Shown here piece by piece: positions 41,359 to 50,094 of a stretch of 64,000 bases of DNA; within the stretch, counting starts at the first letter, position 1; the number at the start of each line of letters is the position of its first letter. The notes under the pieces were generated by a model. It had not been told where the DNA came from and made no database searches. It saw nothing but the letters and a program-made list of their open reading frames with translations. Location: the NCBI RefSeq assembly GCF_000425385.1, contig NZ_KE384356.1:124001-188000 (forward strand). Direction: 5' to 3'. The stretch is from Pseudoduganella violaceinigra DSM 15887 (lineage in GTDB: Bacteria; Pseudomonadota; Gammaproteobacteria; Burkholderiales; Burkholderiaceae_D). The position numbers and the translations under genes were made by a program.

Positions 41359-44112
41359 TCATTGCAACTGTTTGAGCAGGGCGCGCGCCTCGTCCGACGG
41401 CGTGAAGCCGGTATCGGCCAGGGCGATATCCATTTCCTTGCGCGCCTGCGCCTTGTCGCCCTTCTTGTGCAGGCTGGCCGCGTAGTGGTAGTGGATGTCG
41501 CCCGCCTTCGGCGCCAGTTCGGCGGCCTTGCGCAGGATCGGGATGGCGCGCTCGAGCTGGTTCTGCTCGACCAGGATCCAGCCCAGGGTATCCATGATGA
41601 CCGCGTTCTCGCCCGCCAGCTGGTAGGCTTTTTCCGCCGTGGCCAGGGCGCGCTTGTCCTTTTCCTGCTGGTAGCTCCAGGCCAGGTTGTTGAGCGCGAC
41701 CACATTGTCGGGCTGCTTGGACAGCACGTTTTCCAGCTGGCCGATGGCGGTCTTGAATTGCTTGGAAGCGATATTCTGCTCCGCCACATACATCAGGCCC
41801 AGCGGTTCATCGGGATGCGCCTTGCGCCAGGTCGCCACCTGGGCATCGGCTTCGGCGCTGCGGTTGGTGGCGCGCAGCACGGCCGCCAGCTTGATCAGCA
41901 ATTCCGGCCGCGAGGTCATGCTGAACGCTTGCTGGTAAGGCGCGGCCGCCAGGGCCGGCTTGCCGAGCTTCACTTGCAGGTCGCCTTCCAGCAGGAAGCC
42001 GGCGAAATGCTTGGGCTGGCTCTTTTGCAGGTTGCGCGCAATGGCCAGGGCATCGTCCGGCTTGTTTTGCAGCAGGGCCAGGTCGGCCTGCATCAGGTGG
42101 GTCGGCACATAGTTGGGATCCAGGCTGAGCGCCTTCTTGGCGCTGGCCACGGCACCCGGCAAGTCCTGGCGCTGCACCTGCACGCTGGCCAGGTAGAGCT
42201 GGGCCTGGGCCGACTTCGGCACCGCCCCAGCCAGCTTGCTATAGGTTTCATAGGCGCCCGGCAGGTCGTTGCTCATCTGCTGGGCGCGGCCCATCAGTTC
42301 CAGCACCGACGGTTCGGCCGGATGGCTGACCAGCACCTTGCGCAGCTGCTCGACCGCCTTGGGCGCCTGCCGTGTCTGCAGATAGTAGGCCCCCAGGCGG
42401 CTGGCCGGCGCCAGGGCGTCGGCATCGACGGCGGCGGCTTTTTCCAGCCATTTGGCGGCTTCGTCACGCTTTTTCTCGCGCTCGGCCAGCATGGCCAGCG
42501 CCGTCATGGCCTGGACATTGTCCTTGTCCTTGTCCAGCAGCTTCATCAGGTGGGCCCGCGCCGCCTCCGGCTTTTGCTCCATCAGTTCCAGCTGCGCCAG
42601 GTTGGCGACGGCGCCGTAATTGCCCGGCGCCAGTTCCACCGCCTTGGTGAAGGCGGCGCGCGCGCCGGCCTTGTCCTTCTTGGCCAGCAGCACATGGGCT
42701 TTCAGCACGTGCAGTTCGGGCTCCTTGCCATGCTTGGCATCCTGTTTGGCCAGCACGGCCAGGGCCTCGTCGAATTCGCCCATGCCGAGCCGGGTGCGCG
42801 CCAGCGCCATGGCGGCCGGCATCGAGTCGGGCTCGATGTCCAGCGCCTTGTTCAGCATGGCGAGGCCCTTGTCGCGCTCGCCCAGCGCCAGGCGTGCGCC
42901 GCCCAGCGCGATATAGCTCGGGGCGCGCTGGGGATTGAGTGCGATGGCCTGCTCCAGCAGGGCGGCGGCCTTGGCCGGGTCGCGCTGCAGCATATTGGCC
43001 TGGGCCGCCAGCTCCAACAGGCTGCCGTCGCTGACCTTGCCTTTCAGGGTGGGTTCCAGCACTTTCAGGGCATCGGCCGGGCTGTTTACGCGCAGCAGGG
43101 TGGCCGCCAGCAGCTTGCGCGCATACACATTGCCGCCGTCGGCCTCGAGGTAGGTGCGCAGCTTGGCTTCGCCCTGCTTCAGCGTGCCCAGGTGGAAATC
43201 GACCGACGCCGAGAGCAGCATGCTGGGCAGGTGGTTGGGCGCGCTCTTGGCGACCGCCTGCAGGCTGTCGCGCGCCGCCTTGTAGTTGCCGCGCGAATAG
43301 TCGATCAGGGCCTGGGTGTACAGGGTCGGCAGGCTGCGCGGCGAGGATTTCTTGGCCGCGTCGACGGCGGCCTGGGCCGCGTCGAGCTTGCCGGCCACGA
43401 TGTCGAGGTAGGCTTTTTCCAGGTTGGCGCTGCTGTTCGTCGGGTCCAGCTTGAGCACTTCGGCAAAGGCGGCGCGCGCTTCGTCCGGCTTTTGCTGGGC
43501 GCGCAGCAACTCGCCCTTGAAATTGAGCGCATTGATATTGCCGGCGTCCTTGGACAGCGCTTGTTCGGCCAGGTCGCGCGCCCCTTCCAGGTCATTGCCC
43601 ATGGCGGCCAGGCGCGCCATGCCGGTCAGCGCTTCGGCGCTGTCGGGCTGGGCGCTCAGGGCGCCCTGGAATTCCTTCTTGGCGTCGTCCAGCTTGCGCA
43701 GGCCGATCAGGGCCTCGCCGCGCAGGGCCATCAGGGCCGGGGTCTGCTCGAACTTGGCGGTATCGTCCAGCATCTTCTGGAAGTCGCCCAGGCGCAGCAG
43801 GGCTTCCGCCAGCAGCGGTTCGCTTTCCTTCAGCTGGTATTTCAGTTCCACCGCGCGGCGCGCTTCCTTTTCCGCCGACACCGGATCGTTCATCTGCAGC
43901 GACAGCTTGGCCAGCTGGTAGCGCGCCTCGCCGTTATTCGGATCCTTGGCCAGCGCATTCTTCAGCTGGATCTGGGCGCCCTTGCGGTCGCCCTTCTGCT
44001 GCAATTGCTTGGCGTCGGCCAGCAGGCTTTCCGGCGTGTCGGATTTGCAGCCGGCGAGCAGCGCGCTGGACAGGGCCAAGGCCAGGAACAGGGGTGAGAT
44101 GCGTTTTGCCAT
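41359..44112 (-). CDS. prsT: XrtA/PEP-CTERM system TPR-repeat lipoprotein PrsT (copy 1)
   Basis: A 917-residue TPR lipoprotein starting at ATG 44112 (MAKRISPLFLALALSSALLA, then GC). The frame extends 13 codons further up, but the signal peptide fixes this start. Early repeats (PESLLADAKQLQQKGDRKGA, QIQLKNALAKDPNNGEARYQ) align easily with the downstream copy (AEQLLAEAHSQYQHGERKAA, QIQLRNALQQAPDNAAARFL). The C-terminal ends also correspond (NNLAWSYQQEKDKRALATAE versus NNLALAYQYQQDPRALTMAE). The two are therefore full-length tandem paralogues. Role as for the other copy. Confidence 0.92.
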   Translation of the reverse strand: MAKRISPLFLALALSSALLAGCKSDTPESLLADAKQLQQKGDRKGAQIQLKNALAKDPNNGEARYQLAKLSLQMNDPVSAEKEARRAVELKYQLKESEPLLAEALLRLGDFQKMLDDTAKFEQTPALMALRGEALIGLRKLDDAKKEFQGALSAQPDSAEALTGMARLAAMGNDLEGARDLAEQALSKDAGNINALNFKGELLRAQQKPDEARAAFAEVLKLDPTNSSANLEKAYLDIVAGKLDAAQAAVDAAKKSSPRSLPTLYTQALIDYSRGNYKAARDSLQAVAKSAPNHLPSMLLSASVDFHLGTLKQGEAKLRTYLEADGGNVYARKLLAATLLRVNSPADALKVLEPTLKGKVSDGSLLELAAQANMLQRDPAKAAALLEQAIALNPQRAPSYIALGGARLALGERDKGLAMLNKALDIEPDSMPAAMALARTRLGMGEFDEALAVLAKQDAKHGKEPELHVLKAHVLLAKKDKAGARAAFTKAVELAPGNYGAVANLAQLELMEQKPEAARAHLMKLLDKDKDNVQAMTALAMLAEREKKRDEAAKWLEKAAAVDADALAPASRLGAYYLQTRQAPKAVEQLRKVLVSHPAEPSVLELMGRAQQMSNDLPGAYETYSKLAGAVPKSAQAQLYLASVQVQRQDLPGAVASAKKALSLDPNYVPTHLMQADLALLQNKPDDALAIARNLQKSQPKHFAGFLLEGDLQVKLGKPALAAAPYQQAFSMTSRPELLIKLAAVLRATNRSAEADAQVATWRKAHPDEPLGLMYVAEQNIASKQFKTAIGQLENVLSKQPDNVVALNNLAWSYQQEKDKRALATAEKAYQLAGENAVIMDTLGWILVEQNQLERAIPILRKAAELAPKAGDIHYHYAASLHKKGDKAQARKEMDIALADTGFTPSDEARALLKQLQ

Positions 44113-44211
44113 GGAGGGTTCGTGGTCGCGTGAGTGAAGGTTGAGTGGCATGGTGGCATAGCATGGCGCGATCCGGCAAGTGGCCGGGTCCGCGCTACAA
44201 CATTCGCTGCT

Positions 44212-45246
44212 TCATGCCGCGGCGCCGCGCTGGCGCGCCAGCTGCCAGCCGCCGTAGCGGTCGTAGGCCACCTGGGTCGCCATGCGGCGCAGGCTTTGCC
44301 AGGGACGCCCGGCCAGCAGCACATTGCGCTGCGCCGCCGGCTGGCCGGCCAGGGCCTGGGCCGCGGCGGCCATGCCGGCCGGTTCGAAGCGCGCGCGCTC
44401 GGCGTCCAGCCAGGCGCACAGGCGCGCCAGACGCTCCTGGTTGACGGCATGGCGCCGCACCTGGCCGCCGCTGTCGCTGCGCTGCACGTATTCGAAAGGA
44501 TGGGTCAGCAGCACCACCAGCGGCACGCCGGCCGCGTGGGCCTGCTCGAGCAGGGTGCGGGTTTCCTCGAAGCTGGTGCCGGCGATGGTCAGCGTCTTCA
44601 GGTGGCGCCGCCCGCCCAGGCGCCAGTCCTGGAAGGTCAGCACCGGGCATTCCAGCACGCCGGCGCGCGCATGCACGCCGCTATACAACTGGAAGTCGCG
44701 GTCGCCGGAATCGAAGATGGCCAGGCCGACGCAGGAGCTGTACGGGATGGCGCAGCGCGCCAGTGCCCGGTAGAGCGCCGCGTCGTGCTGCAGGCTGCCG
44801 CTGCGGAACACCGTCGGCGGCGCCACGCCCCAGTTGCCGAACGCTTCCTGGCCGCGTGCGATCAGGCGCACCGAGTCGTCTTCCGCGCGGCCGAAGAAAT
44901 CGTCCTGGCGCGGCTCGGCGCGCACCCGCTGCGGCCAGTCGGGGTAGCCGAACACCGACCAGCAGGGATGGGCGTGCAATTGCACCTCGTGGCCGTCGGC
45001 GGCGATGCGCTGGGCGATAGCCGCCATCGGATCGCGCGTGAAATATTGGCGCTGCAAGGCTTCCACGAAGAACGTTGCCGGCACCTGGTGGCGCTGGAAC
45101 TGTTCAAGCAGGAAGCCCAGCCCTTCCGAGCGCCCGCCCACCTCGCACCACACCATGGGCTCGCCCACCGGCAGCCGGCTGGCATCGGCAAACGCGCCGC
45201 CGATGGAAAATTCCGTGTCGATGGTGATGCAGACGCGGGTGCGCAT
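44212..45246 (-). CDS. Polysaccharide deacetylase-like protein of the second eps block
   Basis: A 344-residue NodB-like protein beginning MRTRVCITIDTEFSIGGAFA, where the D-x-E replaces the usual D-D pair. The metal-binding His motif appears as GHEVQLHAHPCWSVFGYPDW near residue 88, then PTVFRSGSLQHDAALYRAL and VVLLTHPFEYVQ. It would act on acetylated or otherwise modified sugars, but the variant acidic motif makes its exact reaction uncertain. It starts 1 nt after the frameshifted amidotransferase gene. 99 nt separate it from prsT copy 1. Confidence 0.85.
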   Translation of the reverse strand: MRTRVCITIDTEFSIGGAFADASRLPVGEPMVWCEVGGRSEGLGFLLEQFQRHQVPATFFVEALQRQYFTRDPMAAIAQRIAADGHEVQLHAHPCWSVFGYPDWPQRVRAEPRQDDFFGRAEDDSVRLIARGQEAFGNWGVAPPTVFRSGSLQHDAALYRALARCAIPYSSCVGLAIFDSGDRDFQLYSGVHARAGVLECPVLTFQDWRLGGRRHLKTLTIAGTSFEETRTLLEQAHAAGVPLVVLLTHPFEYVQRSDSGGQVRRHAVNQERLARLCAWLDAERARFEPAGMAAAAQALAGQPAAQRNVLLAGRPWQSLRRMATQVAYDRYGGWQLARQRGAAA

Positions 45247-45247
45247 G

Positions 45248-47084
45248 TCAGGCTTTGTGGTGGCGGAACCACTGTTCCAGCATCATCAGCACCCAGACCA
45301 TGGTGCCGTGGTAGCCGGCGTGCTCTTTCAAGTGGGTGCCGACCAGCTGTTCGATGAATTCGCCGCGCACCACCTTGCGCGACTTGAGGTCGCTCAGGCT
45401 GTCGGCCGCCAGCTGCTGCAGGGAACGGTGCTGCTGCAGCCAGACGCCGAACGGCAGGCCGAAGCCGTGCTTCTGCTTGCTGATGATGGCGTCCGGCAGG
45501 AAGCCGCGCAGGGCTTCCTTGAAGAACCAGCGCAGCTGGGTGCCGTTCAGCTTCTGCTGCGGCGTCAGGCCGGCCGAGAAGGCCACCATCCGGTCGTTCA
45601 GGAAGGGGAAAGCCGCCTCCACGCCGGCCAGCTCGCAAGCCTTCATCACCTTCGGCAAATCGTTGTCGGCCAGGGTGATCTGCAGGTCCAGCGCCAGCAT
45701 GCGGTTGATCAGGGAGCGGGCCTCGCTGCGGCCGTAATTGCGCTCGAGCGTGGCGATCGGGTTGCCGATGTCGGCCGCCGCCAGGAAGTCGTCGGTGAAC
45801 ACTTGCTGCGGGCCGTAGCGCCCCAGCAGGTTATAGGTTTCCAGGCGCGCCGGCATGCCCACCGAGGCTTGCTCGATATAGCTGCGCGCCTTGCGCAGCA
45901 GGCGCACCCGCTCGCCGCCCGGGAAGTTGAACACGGCCGGCTCCAGCAGGGCCTTGCGCACCAGGCGCGGCACCCGCTCGTACAGCTCGAACACATGCTG
46001 TTTGGCATAGCGCTCGTTGCCGCCGAACAGCTCGTCGCCGCCGTCGCCGCCGAACATGCGTTCGATGCCGTCGGCCTTGGCCATGCGCGCGCAGTAGAAG
46101 GCCGGCACCGCCGAGGCATTGCCGAAGGGCTGGTCGAACACGGCCGCCACCTGCGGGATGGCGTTCGCCACATCGTCCGGCGTCACATAGTATTCATGGT
46201 GTTTGGTGCCGAAATGGCGCGAGGCGATGCGCGCATACTCCATCTCGTCGTAGCCTTGGGCTTCGAAACCGATCGAATAGGTGTCGGCCGCCACGCCGCC
46301 GACCTGGGTCAGCATGCCGGCGATGGTCGAACTGTCGGTGCCGCCGGACAGGAAGGCGCCCACCTTGCGCCCGCCCGCCCGCCGCTTCCTGCACGCTGTG
46401 GCGCAGCACGGACAGGAAGTCTTCCTTCAGCTCGCCGAACGAGCGCTTGCCCTCTTCCTCGAAATGCATGCGCCAGTAGCTGCGCTCTTCGACGCGGCCC
46501 TGGCGGTAATGCAGGAAGTGGCCGGGCAGCAGGCGCTGCTGGCCCTGGTACACGGTGCCGGGCGACGGCACCATATGGAAGTACACATAGTTGTACAAGC
46601 CCTGGTGGTCCAGCACGCCGGGCGTGAGCGGGTGGCGCAGCAGCGCATCGGCCGAGCTGGCGAACACCAGCGTTTCGCCGGCCAACTGCCAGGTCAGCGG
46701 CTGCACCCCCATGCGGTCGGTGGCCAGCAAGGCTTCGCCGCTGCGTTCATCGAGGATGGCCAGGGTGAAGCAGCCGTGGATCTGGTGGCAGGTGCGCTGC
46801 GGGCCTTGCGCCCAGAGGGCGGCCACGGTGGCGGCCACGCCCTGGGCGGCAGCCTGGGCCGCCAGCGCCGGGTCGTCCAGGCGCGGCTGCCCCCACAGCG
46901 CCACCAGCAGGCCGTCGCGCTGGTAGACCTCGGCGCCGCCGGCCTGGGCCGCCACCGCCACGCCGCTGCGCTGGCCGGAGCGGGCCTGCACCTGGCCCTG
47001 GTCGAAGCGGGACAGCGGCGCCGCCATCTGCTCCAGCAGTTCCGGCGCACCGGCAAACCCAATCCATCCACAGATCCCGCTCAT
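45248..47084 (-). pseudogene. Asparagine synthase-like amidotransferase, frameshifted at a GCCC repeat
   Basis: Two frames together make one AsnB-like protein of about 611 residues. The first part (47084 down to ~46385) starts MSGICGWIGFAGAPE with a nucleophile Cys exposed after Met removal or processing, and ends SVLRHSVQEAAGGR. The second part (~46368 down to 45248) resumes with VGAFLSGGTDSSTIAGM, the PP-loop, and runs to the normal end. Between them the frame is shifted by +1, equal to one extra 4-nt unit in a GCCC repeat at 46369-46380. Both halves are otherwise intact with no further stops. It may be a recent pseudogene, a phase-variable gene or a sequencing error. An AAAGG site precedes the ATG at 47084. 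Confidence 0.85.
46369..46384. repeat. Tetranucleotide GCCC tract at the frameshift point
   Basis: Three full GCCC units are followed by a partial GCCG, inside the amidotransferase gene. On the coding strand it reads CGGCGGGCGGGCGGGC. Removing one unit restores the frame and yields the expected family sequence GGRKVGAFLSGGTDSS. Such tracts can slip during replication. Confidence 0.8.
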
Positions 47085-47100
47085 ACGCTTACCTTTCCGC

Positions 47101-48348
47101 TTACACGAGAACTTCGGCCGCGGCCGGGTGGCTGAGGAACGCCGCCGGACTGGCCGTGGCGCCATACGCGCCCGATTGCAATACCACCACCAGGTCGCCC
47201 GGCTGCGCCTGTCCCAGTTCCATCTGGTCGGCCAGCAGGTCGAGCGGGGTGCACAGGGGACCGACCACGGAGGCCAGCTCGCGCGGCCCGCCGGCCACCC
47301 GGGTGCCGACCACGACCGGATAATTCTTGCGGATCACCTGGCCGAAATTGCCGGAGGCCGACAGGTGGTGGTGCAAGCCGCCGTCCGTCACCAGGTAGAC
47401 CTGGCCGCGCGACTCCTTGCGGTCGACCACGCGGCAGACATAGGCGCCAGCCTCGCCCACCAGGTAGCGGCCCAGTTCGATCACCACCTGGGCGCCCTGC
47501 AGGCGCGGCCGCACGTCCTCCAGGATGCGGGCCAGGTTCTGGCCCACGGCCGCCAGGTCGAGCCGCTCTTCGCCGGGGAAGTAGGGGATGCCGAAGCCGC
47601 CGCCGATATTCAGGATGCGCGGCGCGCGCGGCGCCGCCTCGGCCAGGCGCAGGGCCAGGGCGAAGGTTTTTTCATGGGCGTCCTGCAGCGCGGCCGCCTT
47701 CAGGTTCTGCGAACCGCTGAAGATATGGAAGCCGTGGAAGTCCAGGCCCAATTCGCCGATGCGCGCCAGCATGGCCGGCACCCGTTCGGCATCCACGCCG
47801 AACTGCTTGGGACCGCCGCCCATCTTCATGCCCGAGGATTTCAGTTCGAAGTCCGGGTTCACCCGCACATTCACTTTCGGCACGATGCCCAGGCGCTGGC
47901 CGATGCGGGCGGCGCGTTCCAGCTCGCCCTCCGATTCCAGGTTCAGCACGATGCCGGCGGCAATCGCGCAGGACAGCTCGGCCTCGCCCTTGCCCGGCCC
48001 GGCGAAGCTGATATTGTCCGGCGCCATCACGGTATCCAGGGCCACGCGCAGCTCGCCGCCGGAAGCGACATCGAGGCCGTCGACCAGGGTGGCCATATGC
48101 TGCACCACGGCCGGCATCGGGTTGGCCTTCATGGCGTAGTGCAGGTGCACGTCCTGCGGCAGGGCGGCGCGCAGCTCGGCCACGCGCTGCGTCATGGCGG
48201 CGCGCGAATAGGCGTAGAACGGGGTCTGGCCGACCCGGGCCGCCAGGCGCGGCAGCGGAATGCCGCCGATCAGCAGGCAGTCATCCTGCACGGCGAACTG
48301 CAGCAGCGGGGCGTGCTGCGGGCGTGGGCGCGCGGCATCCATGCTCAT
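47101..48348 (-). CDS. Pyridoxal-dependent decarboxylase, exosortase A system-associated (TIGR03099-like)
   Basis: A 415-residue fold-III PLP enzyme related to LysA and ornithine/arginine decarboxylases. The PLP Lys lies in VHLHYAMKANPMPAVVQHMA near residue 75. FHGFHIFSGSQNLKAAAL, LNIGGGFGIPYFPGEERLDL and VIELGRYLVGEAGAYVCRV are the family signatures. It would decarboxylate an amino acid linked to the acyl-CoA ligase and ACP of this block. It overlaps the ligase stop by ATGA and ends 16 nt before the amidotransferase start. Confidence 0.92.
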   Translation of the reverse strand: MSMDAARPRPQHAPLLQFAVQDDCLLIGGIPLPRLAARVGQTPFYAYSRAAMTQRVAELRAALPQDVHLHYAMKANPMPAVVQHMATLVDGLDVASGGELRVALDTVMAPDNISFAGPGKGEAELSCAIAAGIVLNLESEGELERAARIGQRLGIVPKVNVRVNPDFELKSSGMKMGGGPKQFGVDAERVPAMLARIGELGLDFHGFHIFSGSQNLKAAALQDAHEKTFALALRLAEAAPRAPRILNIGGGFGIPYFPGEERLDLAAVGQNLARILEDVRPRLQGAQVVIELGRYLVGEAGAYVCRVVDRKESRGQVYLVTDGGLHHHLSASGNFGQVIRKNYPVVVGTRVAGGPRELASVVGPLCTPLDLLADQMELGQAQPGDLVVVLQSGAYGATASPAAFLSHPAAAEVLV

Positions 48349-49928
48349 GCGCCCTCCGCGAAGATCTCGGCGTACTGGGTCGACAGCAGCTTGCGGTCGA
48401 TCTTGCCGTTCGGGTTGCGCGGCAGCGGCGTGGCCGACACCAGCACTTTTTGCGGCAGCATATAGGCCGGCAGGTGCGGCTTGATGGCCGCCAGCAGCTC
48501 GGCATCGCTGAAGCTCTCGCCGTCGCGCGGGTAGGCCAGCAGCACGATGGCCTGGCCCAGGGACGGATGCTTGACGCCCAGCGCCGCCGCCTCGCCCACC
48601 TTGTCGCGCGCGTACACCACTTCCTCCACCTCGGTCGGGCTGACCCGGTAGCCGGACGTCTTGATCATTTCATCGTTGCGGCTGATGAAGTAAAGGAAGC
48701 CTTCCTCGTCGCGCCGCACGATATCGCCCGACCAGACGGCCATCTCCACCAGCGGCAGGCCGTACTGCGGCGAGGCATAGGGCTTGAAGCGTTCGGCGGT
48801 CTTGGCCTGGTCGTTCCAGTAGCCCAGCGACACCAGGGCGCCGCGGTGCACCAGCTCGCCCGGCTCGTTGGGCGCGCATTCGCTGCCGTCGGGGCGCAGC
48901 ACCATCACTTCCGCGTTCGGGATCGCCTTGCCCATCGAATCGGGGCGGCGTTCCAGCTCGGACGGCGGCAGGTAGGTGGAGCGGAAGGCCTCGGTCAGGC
49001 CGTACATCAGGAAGGGCTGGGCGTTCGGTAGCGCCGCGCGCAGGGCGTCCAGCGTGGCGCGCTGCATGGCGCCGCCGGAATTGGTCAGGTAGCGCAGGGT
49101 GCAGTCGGCCGGCCAGGCCAGCGGCGCCAGCTGAATCCACAGCGGCGGCACGGCGGCCAGGCCGGTGATTTTTTCCGCCAGCACGGCCTTCAGCACATCG
49201 CTGGCGAACAGGTGGTTGATCAGGACGGCGGTGGCGCCGACGCGGAAGGCCGTGGTCAGCTGCGACAGGCCGTAGTCGAAGGACAGCGGCAGCACGGCCA
49301 GCAGGCGGTCGGCCGCCGTGTTGTCCAGGTAGGTCGAGACGCTGACGGCGCCCGCCACCATATTGCGGTGCGACAGGACCACGCCTTTCGGGCGGCCCGT
49401 GCTGCCCGAGGTGTACAGGATGGCCGCCATATCGGTATCGATGCAGCGGTGCGCACCGGCCGGCGGCGCGTCCTGCATGGCGGCCGCCCAGGGCAGCACG
49501 TGCAGGTGCGGGAAGCTGGGCAGCGCGTCCGCCTTGCCGGTCACGATCACCGTCTGCAAGTCGGGGCAGGAGGGCAGGGTCGCGGCCAGCAGGCGCAGGC
49601 GGTCCGCCGAGGTCACTAGCACCCGCACATTGCAGTCGGCCAGGATGTAGCCGACCTGCTCCGGCTTGAGCAAGGGATTGACCGGCACGAAGACGCCGCC
49701 GGCGGCCGCCGCACCGAACATGGCGGCCACGTTCTCGATATTTTTTTCCAGGTAAACTGCTACCCGTTCGCTGCGTTGCAGTCCGCGCGCCAGCAAGCCA
49801 TGGGCGGCACCTTGCACCGCGGCGGCCAGACTGGCATAGTCCAGGCGCCGCTCGCCGTAAACCAGGGCTTCGGCTTGCGGCGTGCGTTGTGCCGAGGCAA
49901 AGATAAATTGATGGATCAGGTCGCTCAT
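48345..49928 (-). CDS. Acyl-CoA ligase (AMP-forming), exosortase A system-associated (TIGR03098-like)
   Basis: A 527-residue ANL adenylating enzyme. The P-loop AAILYTSGSTGRPKGVVLSH lies near residue 168, FLMYGLTEAFRSTYLPPSEL near 303, the hinge GDIVRRDEEGFLYFISRNDE near 400, and the terminal catalytic Lys in PRNPNGKIDRKLL. It would activate a carboxylic acid, likely for transfer to the ACP encoded at 52.5 kb. It is the first gene of the minus-strand part of the block and diverges from the ATP-grasp fusion. Confidence 0.92.
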   Translation of the reverse strand: MSDLIHQFIFASAQRTPQAEALVYGERRLDYASLAAAVQGAAHGLLARGLQRSERVAVYLEKNIENVAAMFGAAAAGGVFVPVNPLLKPEQVGYILADCNVRVLVTSADRLRLLAATLPSCPDLQTVIVTGKADALPSFPHLHVLPWAAAMQDAPPAGAHRCIDTDMAAILYTSGSTGRPKGVVLSHRNMVAGAVSVSTYLDNTAADRLLAVLPLSFDYGLSQLTTAFRVGATAVLINHLFASDVLKAVLAEKITGLAAVPPLWIQLAPLAWPADCTLRYLTNSGGAMQRATLDALRAALPNAQPFLMYGLTEAFRSTYLPPSELERRPDSMGKAIPNAEVMVLRPDGSECAPNEPGELVHRGALVSLGYWNDQAKTAERFKPYASPQYGLPLVEMAVWSGDIVRRDEEGFLYFISRNDEMIKTSGYRVSPTEVEEVVYARDKVGEAAALGVKHPSLGQAIVLLAYPRDGESFSDAELLAAIKPHLPAYMLPQKVLVSATPLPRNPNGKIDRKLLSTQYAEIFAEGA

Positions 49929-50094
49929 GGTGCTCAGTCGATACGCAATAGCATTAATTATATTGCAAAACTTTCAAAAAAATTGACGCACATTCCAGCC
50001 GCCGCGAAACGGATACAGATTTGCTGCATTTATTCACACACGAGCAACACACTTGCATTTAATATATGGATCTCTGTGCCAAATCGATCGCGTT

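Noticed and set aside
44160..44211. CCGGC-GCCGG hairpin after the deacetylase
   Set aside because: Short stem with no T-run; not convincing as a terminator.
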